64,000 nucleotides of DNA from JBIOHP01 sp044449065. Lineage in GTDB: Bacteria; Bacteroidota; Ignavibacteria; UBA10030; SZUA-254. The notes under the pieces were generated by a model. That model was not told the origin of the DNA. It worked only from the letters and a program-made list of their open reading frames with translations, and ran no database searches. The stretch's first letter is position 1. Every line of letters starts with the position of its first letter. Where the stretch lies: NCBI GenBank assembly GCA_044449065.1, contig JBIOHP010000002.1, positions 62,001 through 126,000 on the forward strand, read 5' to 3'. The position numbers were made by a program, and so were the translations under genes. Positions 1 to 8,123 of the stretch are shown piece by piece.

Positions 1-437
1 TTAAAGTATGCAGGCACGGTGATAACGGCGTCCGTAATTTTAACGCCGAGATAATCCTCTGCCGTTTGCTTCATCTTCTGGAGAATCATCGCGCTTATTT
101 CCGGCGGCGAATATATACGATCGCCGATCTTTACCCGGGCGGTATTATTTTCTCCTTTCATAACCTGATAGGGAACAAGTTTCATCTCTTCGTTCACCTC
201 GTTATAAAACCTGCCCATAAACCTCTTAATAGAAAAGACAGTGTTTTGCGAATTCGTTACTGCCTGCCGTTTTGCCGCCTGACCGACGAGACGTTCGCCG
301 CTTTTTGGAAAACCGACAATCGATGGAGTTGTTCGCGTTCCTTCCGAATTTGCGATTACCACCGGATCGTTTCCTTCCATAACGGCAACGACGGAATTCG
401 TCGTGCCTAAATCTATACCAATTATTTTACCAGCCAT
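1..437 (-). CDS. dnaK: Molecular chaperone DnaK (Hsp70), N-terminal part, cut by window edge
   Basis: Reading the minus strand from the ATG at 437 gives an uninterrupted frame of 145 codons that leaves the window at base 1. It begins MAGKIIGIDLGTTNS, the Hsp70 phosphate-1 signature, followed by RTTPSIVGF, an SIKRFMGR segment and ITDAVITVPAYF, all in the expected order of the nucleotide-binding domain. DnaK is the ATP-dependent cytoplasmic chaperone that works with DnaJ and GrpE. About 145 of the usual 600-640 residues are visible. A strong ribosome binding site (AAAGGAGAG) lies 8-10 bases before the ATG. The substrate-binding domain and any dnaJ/grpE neighbours are outside the window. Confidence 0.95.
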   Translation of the reverse strand, partial: MAGKIIGIDLGTTNSVVAVMEGNDPVVIANSEGTRTTPSIVGFPKSGERLVGQAAKRQAVTNSQNTVFSIKRFMGRFYNEVNEEMKLVPYQVMKGENNTARVKIGDRIYSPPEISAMILQKMKQTAEDYLGVKITDAVITVPAYF

Positions 438-953
438 TGTTTTTCTCTCTCCTTTTCATAAATATAATACACCCATTTCCCGTGTAACGGGGTTTGAGTT
501 CAATAATAGTCATTATTTTAATAACATATTAAGCAAAGGATATACCAGAATATTAGTTCTTCAAAATCTTCGAAATTTGAAGGTTTACCATTACTTGGTT
601 AATATTACACATATTCCCCACTGCCACAACGGCAGTTATCGCCGCTACTTTTGTCAGTACAACCACATATGGCAGATTTTTTAAGGGAATTCTTTCATGT
701 ATTTTAAAGTTTCTAAATTGAATAATTGCTAGGTTTAAGTCATCCAATAATATTTTTTATAAAAAATTTCTGTTCACTTTTAACCGAATTAAAAGAATAT
801 ACTAACACATAAATGGGAGATGTTCCTGATAATTCGATAAAAATACAACCTTAGATCCAACCAAAGCGTAGAGGCATAAAATTTCTTATTATATACTTAC
901 ACCGATAACCAAACGATGAAATTTCAGCGATTTTAAAAGAATCCAATTTTTTC
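438..953. other. AT-rich intergenic region between divergent dnaK and birA
   Basis: No convincing gene is visible in these 516 bases; short frames on both strands lack a ribosome binding site and protein-like composition. On the dnaK side there is a small dyad (CCCGT-GTA-ACGGG, 479-491). On the minus strand a GTTACA hexamer within it is followed 16 bases later by TATATT, a weak promoter candidate that would place the transcription start just before the dnaK ribosome binding site. I see no CIRCE-type inverted repeat. The birA side is AT-rich with no clear promoter. Confidence 0.4.
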
Positions 954-1727
954 ATGGATGATAAAGAAATTAAACAAACCCTAGGCACGAAAATATTCGG
1001 TAAAATATTCCATAATTTTCAAACGATAGATTCGACCAATATCTACGCGAAAGCCCTCGCCCAAACCGGAGGGCAGCACGGAACCCTTGTTATCACCGAA
1101 GAACAAACATCGGGCAGAGGAAGAATGGGACGAATCTGGAAAAGCGAAAAAGGAAAAAATCTTACATTTTCAATCATTGTTCATCCGACAATTCCTTCCG
1201 AAAAATTCGGAATCATATCCCTCATGGCGGGGATAGCGGTTACCGAAACAATACAATCCATTACCGGACTATCAGTTTTATGCAAATGGCCCAATGATGT
1301 TTTGCTGAACAGGAAAAAGGTATGTGGTATTCTGTGCGAAGGAATATTTCCATTGGATAAACCTCCGGTCGTGGTTATTGGAATCGGGATAAATGTTAAC
1401 CAGAGAGAATTTCCACATGAACTCAGGGAAAGCGCGACATCCCTATTGCTTGAATCCGGCAAGGATTTTGACCGGACCGAAATTCTCGGACAGGTACTAT
1501 CTTCCCTGGAACGATGGTATGATGCGTTAGAAACAGGCGAAACGGAGAAAATCATCTCGGCATGGCGCGCACAGAATTATCTTCTCGGTAAAGAGATCAC
1601 CATCGACCATAACGGAAAACATATCAAGGGCGTTGCCGGAGACATTTCCGAAGACGGCGGGCTCCTGCTTCAAGCCGAGGGACAAGAAATTAAAGTCATC
1701 GCCGGCGATATTACCATCGGTAGATAA
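954..1727 (+). CDS. birA: Biotin--[acetyl-CoA-carboxylase] ligase, monofunctional type
   Basis: This 257-residue protein activates biotin to biotinyl-AMP and attaches it to the carrier lysine of biotin-dependent carboxylases. The family motifs are present in order: STNIYAK near residue 27, the biotin/ATP loop GRGRMGR at 54-60, KWPND at 111-115 and KVCGIL at 122-127, followed by a C-terminal SH3-like domain. It begins directly with the catalytic domain and has no N-terminal helix-turn-helix, so it should be a group I ligase that does not act as the biotin-operon repressor. It lies 3 bases upstream of coaX, so the two are probably co-transcribed. The pairing birA-coaX is common in many phyla. 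Confidence 0.93.
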   Translation: MDDKEIKQTLGTKIFGKIFHNFQTIDSTNIYAKALAQTGGQHGTLVITEEQTSGRGRMGRIWKSEKGKNLTFSIIVHPTIPSEKFGIISLMAGIAVTETIQSITGLSVLCKWPNDVLLNRKKVCGILCEGIFPLDKPPVVVIGIGINVNQREFPHELRESATSLLLESGKDFDRTEILGQVLSSLERWYDALETGETEKIISAWRAQNYLLGKEITIDHNGKHIKGVAGDISEDGGLLLQAEGQEIKVIAGDITIGR

Positions 1728-1730
1728 CTT

Positions 1731-2507
1731 ATGCTTCTGACGCTCGACATAGGAAACAGCAATATCCACATTGGATTATTTGATAAGAAGAAACTGCTCG
1801 GCAAAAAGAATACTCCTTCAAAATCAGCGCATCCTATCGAAGAGTTCATCACCACGCTTGATTTATTATTGACGGAATTGAAAACAGAGCGCAGCGCGTT
1901 GCGGGGGTGCGGTATATCTTCCGTCGTACCGGACTTGAGCTCGCACATAGCCAAATGGTTGACCGGCGAGCTTAATATTTCTCCGCTCGTGATTTCGGGA
2001 ACACTCCCTCTTGCCGTAAAAATTCAATACGACGATCCATTATCGCTTGGAGCCGATCGAATTTGTTCAGCCGTTGCGGCTTATTCAAAATATGGCGGAC
2101 CGATCATAGTAATCGATTTCGGAACGGCAACCACTTACAATATTATTTCCGAATTTGGCGAGTTCATGGGCGGTGTAATCGCCCCGGGGATCAAAACCGC
2201 GGGCGAAGCTCTTTACAAAGCAACAGCGCAGCTTCCGCAAGTTACACTGGAAATTCCATCGCAGGTAATCGGCACGAATACCATCGCCAGCATTCAATCC
2301 GGGATTCTGTATGCCGGAGTGGACGCCGCCGAAGGGATGATCCACCGTTTAAAAAAATTGACGGGACAGAAGACAATCGTAATTGCTACGGGGGGATTCA
2401 GCGACCTTATTAAGTCAAAGACAACTTTAATCAATCACATCGAGAAAGATCTTGTGCTGGAAGGTGTGTACTTGATTTTCGAAAAATGCGCCGGGAAACT
2501 ACGATAG
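1731..2507 (+). CDS. coaX: Type III pantothenate kinase
   Basis: CoaX phosphorylates pantothenate in the first step of coenzyme A synthesis. The 258-residue product has the ASKHA-fold signatures of the family: the phosphate loop LDIGNSN at residues 5-11, GADR at 107-110 (pantothenate-site region), the DFGTATT motif at 129-135, and GGVIAPG soon after. Length fits the usual 250-260 residues. It follows birA with a 3-base gap, and its last 9 bases overlap the convergent histidine kinase gene. Type III kinases need a monovalent cation and are generally not feedback-inhibited by CoA; that is family knowledge, not something seen here. Confidence 0.95.
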   Translation: MLLTLDIGNSNIHIGLFDKKKLLGKKNTPSKSAHPIEEFITTLDLLLTELKTERSALRGCGISSVVPDLSSHIAKWLTGELNISPLVISGTLPLAVKIQYDDPLSLGADRICSAVAAYSKYGGPIIVIDFGTATTYNIISEFGEFMGGVIAPGIKTAGEALYKATAQLPQVTLEIPSQVIGTNTIASIQSGILYAGVDAAEGMIHRLKKLTGQKTIVIATGGFSDLIKSKTTLINHIEKDLVLEGVYLIFEKCAGKLR

Positions 2508-3902
2508 ACTTCCGTCGTTCTCTTGAACGACCGGCATGAATATTGTAAATGTCGTTCCCTTTCCCAGCTCGCTCGCTACGCTGATTCGTCCGCCATGCGC
2601 TTCAACTGTCCATTTTACAATCGATAACCCCAACCCAACGCCGCCGTAGCTTTTTGAACGTGCTTTATCGACCCGGTAAAACCGGTCGAAGATTCTCGGC
2701 AATTCTGTTGCTGGTATGCCGATTCCCGTATCGGAGACAAGAATTTTCGCCATTCGATCATCGCGCATTAAACTCAATGCAATTTCGCCCCGGACGTGAT
2801 TATACTTTATTGCATTATCAATGAGATTGAGTATCATCTGCCTCAGCCGTTGTGTATCTCCCAGGATCACGACATCCTCCACTTGCCGGAGAACCACATT
2901 AATCGACCGCGGCGAAGCAAGCATAACGCTCTCATCAAAGAGATCCCGGATCAGACTTCCGAGTTGAACGGGATTCTTCAGCACAACTTCCTGATGCGCA
3001 TCAGCTTTAGCGAGAAGGAGCAGATGATCCACAAGAATGGACATGTGCATAATTTCATCGAGACAATTCGCCGCGATTTCTCTTACTTCGGAAAGAGAAG
3101 CTTTGTCGTCTAACGCCTGTTCAAGCTGCGCCCGAATCACTGCAAGGGGGGTCCGCAATTCATGGGAAGCATCTGCGGAAAACTGCTTCATTTGTTTGAA
3201 TGAAAAATCGAGCCGGGCAATCATCTCATTAAAGGTGGAAATCAACCTGCCGATTTCATCAGGAACTTCCTGTTCCGGCAGCCGGTCATCCAGTCTGTCG
3301 GCTGTGAGCAATTTTGCTGCCTCGATAACGCGATTGACTTTAAGGAGAGATTTATTTGCGAGATAAATGCCCCCGCCGATAGAAATAAAAACCACGATTG
3401 GTCCCAGCCACACGAAAATTTCCAGGATATGGTTGAGCGGCAGACTAACAATAGTTTGCGGGATAGCCACATAGATCGCAGCGTCATTAGTTCTGCGGAT
3501 AGCGATCCGCAAGCCATGATTACGGAAATTAGAAACCGATGTTAATATAAAATCACGCGGGAGCGGCGCATCGACCAGATTTCTTAGTGTATCTTTTTCG
3601 AGATTAGCCGACCGGAAGAACGACACGCCATTCGCATCAAATATTTCGACATATTCCTTGATGTAATAATATGCGATATGCTCAAAAATATCACTTCTGA
3701 TCTCCTCGCGATTTGTTTTATTATCTGAAAGATCATTCAACCGTTCACTCATCCATTTCGATTCTGCGGTTAACGATTGATCCAGCGTCTCAGACAAGGT
3801 TCGGTCGAGATTTTGTACGACGACAACGGCGATGATAATAAAGGTAACCACCACAAGTCCCGTATACCAAAGAACGAGGCGCGCGCGGATCGAACGAAAC
3901 AC
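2499..3902 (-). CDS. Two-component sensor histidine kinase, membrane-bound with HAMP domain
   Basis: A 467-residue kinase with a transmembrane helix at about residues 11-32, a roughly 125-residue extracytoplasmic sensor region, a second transmembrane helix at about 161-182, a HAMP linker, then HisKA and HATPase_c domains. The H-box is ASHELRTPLA with the phospho-accepting His247; the N-box (LIDNAIKYN), G1 box (DTGIGIP) and G2 box (GVGLGLSIV) are all intact. It follows the OmpR-type regulator gene by about 100 bp and is probably co-transcribed as its partner. The sensor region carries no recognisable ligand domain, so the signal is unknown. Architecture resembles CusS/QseC-type kinases, but that similarity does not fix the function. 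Confidence 0.93.
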   Translation of the reverse strand: MFRSIRARLVLWYTGLVVVTFIIIAVVVVQNLDRTLSETLDQSLTAESKWMSERLNDLSDNKTNREEIRSDIFEHIAYYYIKEYVEIFDANGVSFFRSANLEKDTLRNLVDAPLPRDFILTSVSNFRNHGLRIAIRRTNDAAIYVAIPQTIVSLPLNHILEIFVWLGPIVVFISIGGGIYLANKSLLKVNRVIEAAKLLTADRLDDRLPEQEVPDEIGRLISTFNEMIARLDFSFKQMKQFSADASHELRTPLAVIRAQLEQALDDKASLSEVREIAANCLDEIMHMSILVDHLLLLAKADAHQEVVLKNPVQLGSLIRDLFDESVMLASPRSINVVLRQVEDVVILGDTQRLRQMILNLIDNAIKYNHVRGEIALSLMRDDRMAKILVSDTGIGIPATELPRIFDRFYRVDKARSKSYGGVGLGLSIVKWTVEAHGGRISVASELGKGTTFTIFMPVVQENDGSLS

Positions 3903-3932
3903 GTCTTATAATCCAGTGCGGAGATCGGATAC

Positions 3933-3948
3933 AGCCGGATTACCGGCT
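3933..3948 (-). repeat. Small hairpin in the regulator-kinase intergenic gap
   Basis: AGCCGG-ATTA-CCGGCT is a perfect 6-bp stem with a 4-base loop in the 101-bp gap between the response regulator and kinase genes. No T-tract follows, so it is not a typical terminator. It could act as an mRNA processing or stability element, but this is a guess. Confidence 0.3.
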
Positions 3949-4003
3949 ACCCTATGAAGAAATGGATAAAGTATGAGGCGGGAGAAATATGAATGGAGGT
4001 TCA

Positions 4004-4729
4004 TCAGTCCTCCTTGAGTACGAAACCAACCCCCCGAACGGTGAATATTAATCGTTTGGGAAAATCGTTGTCCACCGATTTCCTGAGATAGTTAATATAG
4101 ACGTCGACAAGATTTGTTCCGGTATCGAACGTATAACCCCACACTTGTTCGGCGATGCTGCGGCGGGTGAGAATACGGTTTTTATTCCTCATCAACAGTT
4201 CAAGGAGGAGATATTCTTTGGTCGTCAAGTGAATAGTCCTGTTGGCGCGGCGGGCGGTGCGCGTGATTGTATCGAGTTCCAGGTCGGCGACCTGGAGGAT
4301 GGAACTGTGCACCAGTCCTTGTCTCCGCAAGAGCGTTTCAACCCGCGCGATCAATTCCATGACGGCGAATGGCTTTGCGAGATAGTCGTCGGCGCCTGTT
4401 CTCAAACCTTCCACCCTGTCCTCGACGGTGCTTTTGGCGGTGAGAATTAACACCATGCTCTGGACTTTATTCCGCCGTAAGTCGCGAAGAACCTTTAACC
4501 CATCCTTTGTGGGAAGCAACAAGTCGAGTATAATAACATGGTAACGCTTGGAGAGGGCTAATTGGAATCCTTCCTCGCCGTCGGTGGAGGTGTCAACGAC
4601 ATACCCTTCCTCAGTCAGCCGCCGGGCGATGGACTCTACCAGATGGGGTTCATCTTCGATAACGAGGATATTAATATCGCCCTGCGTTGGAGGGGGCGTC
4701 GATTCGGTCGCGATAGTCTTTTTTGGCAT
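4004..4729 (-). CDS. OmpR/PhoB-family response regulator
   Basis: A 241-residue DNA-binding regulator with an N-terminal receiver domain and a C-terminal winged helix. Visible receiver residues are the acidic pair in VIEDEPH (about 25-26), the phospho-acceptor Asp69 in VIILDLLLP, and the LTAKS threonine/lysine pair. The C-terminal half carries the winged-helix signature LTTKEYLLLELLM and the recognition segment VDVYINYLRKSVD. A short polar, proline-rich tail of about 18 residues precedes the receiver domain. It is the first gene of the pair with the downstream histidine kinase. It lies about 150 bp downstream of nuoN with no terminator visible between them, so read-through from the nuo operon is possible. 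Target genes are unknown. Confidence 0.94.
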   Translation of the reverse strand: MPKKTIATESTPPPTQGDINILVIEDEPHLVESIARRLTEEGYVVDTSTDGEEGFQLALSKRYHVIILDLLLPTKDGLKVLRDLRRNKVQSMVLILTAKSTVEDRVEGLRTGADDYLAKPFAVMELIARVETLLRRQGLVHSSILQVADLELDTITRTARRANRTIHLTTKEYLLLELLMRNKNRILTRRSIAEQVWGYTFDTGTNLVDVYINYLRKSVDNDFPKRLIFTVRGVGFVLKED

Positions 4730-4880
4730 AATCAGATAAGGATGAAACTAATGAAAATTTTATTCAATATCAATCACTGGAAGACTTTTCGACAATTTAT
4801 AAGATCAACCAGAGAAAGTGCAGTCTGTGCGTTCTCCGGCGGTTAATTGCAGAATTTTAATAATTTTACTATAAACCGGC

Positions 4881-6380
4881 TCAATGACCCGTGAAAATAG
4901 AGACAGAGGCTTGAGCAATTTCGACGAGCGGAGTGAAATAGATTCCAAGCAATAATGTCGGAACTACCAACACCATCAAAATGATAATTTGATACGATGG
5001 AAACTCTATCGGCATTGCGGATTCATCGGCTTGCCGTAAAAACATATTACGAAGGACGCGCACGTAATAGTATAAAGAAATAACGCTGTTTAAAGCGGCA
5101 ACTATCGCGAGCCATATCCATTTGGCATTTATTAGAGCGGCAAAGAGATATAATTTACCGACAAATCCTGCGGTGGGCGGAACTCCTGTCAAGGAGAGAA
5201 GAAAAATTGTCATCGCCACCCCGATCACGGGTGCGCGCGCGCCAAGTCCTTTATAATCTTCGATGTCCTCGCTGCCGATTTTATTTGCAACAATCATGAC
5301 GGTGTAGAAAGCTCCGAGATTCATAAAGAGGTACACAACGAAATATATCAGTACCGCGGTGATCCCCTGATTACTCAACACCACGACGCCTAACAGCATG
5401 TAGCCGGCATGCGCAATACTGGAGTACGCAAGCATCCTCTTTAAATTATTCTGCCAAACTGCAACAAGATTTCCGATCGTCATACTCAGCACGGAAAGGA
5501 TTGCCAGCACGTTGTTCCATTCGAATCCTTGAAATACTGCCCACGAACCTACCGAAAGCGAACCCATGGTCGGATCAAGGAACGTCACTTTGAAAAACCG
5601 GATAAGCATTGCGAATCCCGCTGCTTTCGATGCGACAGAAAGAAATGCGGTTATGGTAATTGGGGCGCCTTCGTAAACATCGGGCGTCCAGAAGTGGAAG
5701 GGCACGGCAGAAATCTTGTAACCGAATCCAACCATAATCAGGATGCCGGCAATGATCAGCGTGAGAGCATTTACATCCCCAGCTACGAGAGCGTGATTGA
5801 TCCCATATATATCAAGCGATCCGGTGAGTCCATAAAGAATGGAGATTCCATACAGCATCAACCCTGATGAAAATGCGCCGTAGATAACGTATTTCAAAGA
5901 CGCCTCGCTTGAAGAAGCAGATTCTTTCATATAACCGGAAAGGATATACGACGTCATGCTTGTTAATTCCAGGGACAGATACATCATCAGGAGGTTGCTG
6001 GCGCCTGTCATCAACATCATACCGAGCGTTAACGCCACCAAGAGAGAATAATACTCGCCTAATTTTCTCGCGTGTTGATTCAACTCATTCGAGAAGAGCG
6101 AGAAGATCACGATAAACAAACTCGTCAGGATAATGATAAACTTGAAATAGATTGAGAATGGATCCACAGCGTACATATTGCTGTAAATAGAATTTGTTCC
6201 AAGCGACGACTGTCTGAGGACAAGAATCATCGCGATAACCAAACCCGTCATGGCTACATAGGCGGAGATGAACCGGTTACGCTTTGGCAGGAGATCCGCT
6301 ACAATCGCGAGACAAAACGTGATCACGAGCGCCGTCTCGGGTTGGAAAAGCCCAGTACTATTTAATATTTGTTGAAGCAT
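4881..6380 (-). CDS. nuoN: NADH-quinone oxidoreductase subunit N
   Basis: NuoN is one of the three antiporter-like, proton-pumping membrane subunits of complex I. The 499-residue product is almost wholly hydrophobic with about 14 predicted helices and carries family segments such as LSLELTSMTSYILSGY, KISAVPFHFWTPDVYEGAP and RMLAYSSIAHAGYMLLG, including the conserved charged residues within helices expected of the Mrp-like fold. It is the last gene of the eleven-gene nuo operon and follows nuoM by about 36 bp. Confidence 0.96.
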   Translation of the reverse strand: MLQQILNSTGLFQPETALVITFCLAIVADLLPKRNRFISAYVAMTGLVIAMILVLRQSSLGTNSIYSNMYAVDPFSIYFKFIIILTSLFIVIFSLFSNELNQHARKLGEYYSLLVALTLGMMLMTGASNLLMMYLSLELTSMTSYILSGYMKESASSSEASLKYVIYGAFSSGLMLYGISILYGLTGSLDIYGINHALVAGDVNALTLIIAGILIMVGFGYKISAVPFHFWTPDVYEGAPITITAFLSVASKAAGFAMLIRFFKVTFLDPTMGSLSVGSWAVFQGFEWNNVLAILSVLSMTIGNLVAVWQNNLKRMLAYSSIAHAGYMLLGVVVLSNQGITAVLIYFVVYLFMNLGAFYTVMIVANKIGSEDIEDYKGLGARAPVIGVAMTIFLLSLTGVPPTAGFVGKLYLFAALINAKWIWLAIVAALNSVISLYYYVRVLRNMFLRQADESAMPIEFPSYQIIILMVLVVPTLLLGIYFTPLVEIAQASVSIFTGH

Positions 6381-6416
6381 AATATCAACAGAGAATGAAA
6401 ATTGAGAACATCGAAA

Positions 6417-8015
6417 TTAATGTCCGATGAACGCCAGGGCGCCACCTTTTGAAACTACATCAACCAGATTATTTACCGAGCTCGTCATAAGATTGATCAT
6501 CGGCGAGGGATAAATTCCAAGCCACAAAACAATCACAGCAAGAGGAATGAGCATTGCTAATTCCCTGCCGTTGATATCGGGGAGCTTGTTCCATTTTTCC
6601 GGAAGTGTGCCGAGGAATAGCCGCTGCAGCGTCCAAAGCATATAGCCCGCGGTCAACACGATACCGAGAGTGGACGCAATCGCAATCCAGGGAAATGCCT
6701 GGAATGCTCCGAGGAACGAAAATGCTTCGCTGATAAAGCCGCTCAATCCCGGCAAACCGAGCGCTGCGAAGAAAGCAACCATCATTATACCGGAATATTT
6801 AGGCATCTGGTTCATTAACCCGCCGAAGTCGTTCAATCCGCGGGTATGGGCGCGATCATATAAAACCCCGACAATTAAGAAGAGCATAGCGGTGATAGTG
6901 CCATGATTGAACATCTGCATCACAGCGCCGGTCATTCCCTGGGTATTTAATGCTGCCATGCCCAGGATAACTACTCCCATATGACTGATGGATGAATAGG
7001 CAATCAGCTTTTTAAAATCATCCTGCGCCATAGCGCATAATGCGCCGTAGACAATATTTATAAACCCTAAAATCGCCAGCGGAATTTGATAATACAATGC
7101 TGCATCCGGGAAGATGGGGAATGCAATCCTCAGCAAACCGTACGTTCCCATTTTCAACAACACACCTGCCAGAATTACGCTGATAGCAGTCGGGGCTTCC
7201 ACGTGAGCGTCCGGGAGCCATGTATGGAACGGGAAGATCGGCACCTTGATCGCAAACCCGATGAACAACGCGATAAACGCAAGATACCGCAACGACGTGT
7301 TCAATCCATAGAGAATCGATCCGGGAATAAAATTCGCCTGGTTCATCATGGCAATCATGTTGAACGTATGAATTTTCTCCCCGCTGACCGGATCGGTAAC
7401 GGCAATGCTGAAATATAAGGCGATAATCGCAAGGAGCATCAACACGCTTCCGAACAATGTGTAGATAAAGAATTTAATAGCGGCATATTCGCGTCTCGGT
7501 CCGCCCCACACTCCAATGAGAAAATACATCGGGAGCAGCATGACTTCCCAGAATACGTAGAAGAGAAAAAAATCGAGGGAGACGAACACACCCATCATTC
7601 CGGTATCGAGAAGAAGGAGTAACGCGAAATACCCTTTCAACGATTTATCGATGCCCCATGAAGCGAAGACCGCGATGCAGGAGATAATGGCTGTGAGTAT
7701 TACCATGAGAACGCTTAATCCGTCGATCCCCATGAAATATTCAATTCTTATGTGCCCGAACCATGAGATCCCCGTGATATCGATCCATGACGCTTTTTCG
7801 AGGTACTGATAACCCTCGGCAGAATTGATTCCTGCCAGGGAGCGGTTGAAATTAAAGTAGATAAAAATGGCAAGCAGGACCTGAAGAAAGGTAAAGAATG
7901 CCGCGGTCCATCGAATTAGCTCCTTGTTCTCCTTATTATATAAGAGGAGGAGCACCATTCCTACAAGGGGTAAGAAGGTAATCCATGATAAGATACCCAG
8001 TCCGAGAAAATGCAT
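6417..8015 (-). CDS. nuoM: NADH-quinone oxidoreductase subunit M
   Basis: The 532-residue integral membrane subunit M of complex I, the second antiporter-like proton channel. Diagnostic segments are FYVFWEVMLLPMYFLIG (with the conserved helix glutamate), KVPIFPFHTWLPDAHVEAP and LIAYSSISHMGVVILG. Length is close to the usual 490-530 residues. The gap to nuoL upstream is about 108 bp, the largest within the operon, and holds no recognisable gene or hairpin. Confidence 0.96.
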   Translation of the reverse strand: MHFLGLGILSWITFLPLVGMVLLLLYNKENKELIRWTAAFFTFLQVLLAIFIYFNFNRSLAGINSAEGYQYLEKASWIDITGISWFGHIRIEYFMGIDGLSVLMVILTAIISCIAVFASWGIDKSLKGYFALLLLLDTGMMGVFVSLDFFLFYVFWEVMLLPMYFLIGVWGGPRREYAAIKFFIYTLFGSVLMLLAIIALYFSIAVTDPVSGEKIHTFNMIAMMNQANFIPGSILYGLNTSLRYLAFIALFIGFAIKVPIFPFHTWLPDAHVEAPTAISVILAGVLLKMGTYGLLRIAFPIFPDAALYYQIPLAILGFINIVYGALCAMAQDDFKKLIAYSSISHMGVVILGMAALNTQGMTGAVMQMFNHGTITAMLFLIVGVLYDRAHTRGLNDFGGLMNQMPKYSGIMMVAFFAALGLPGLSGFISEAFSFLGAFQAFPWIAIASTLGIVLTAGYMLWTLQRLFLGTLPEKWNKLPDINGRELAMLIPLAVIVLWLGIYPSPMINLMTSSVNNLVDVVSKGGALAFIGH

Positions 8016-8123
8016 TTTTAATCTATCCTAATCGTTTATGAAGAAAAATAAATTGATGTATACTCTTCTTTCCCATCCATATGCCACTCTCTTAAGAACG
8101 GGAAGGAAGAACAAGCTAAATCA

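Noticed and set aside
403..747. Short frames on both strands in the dnaK-birA gap
   Set aside because: The first overlaps the start of dnaK in antisense; none has a ribosome binding site or protein-like pattern.
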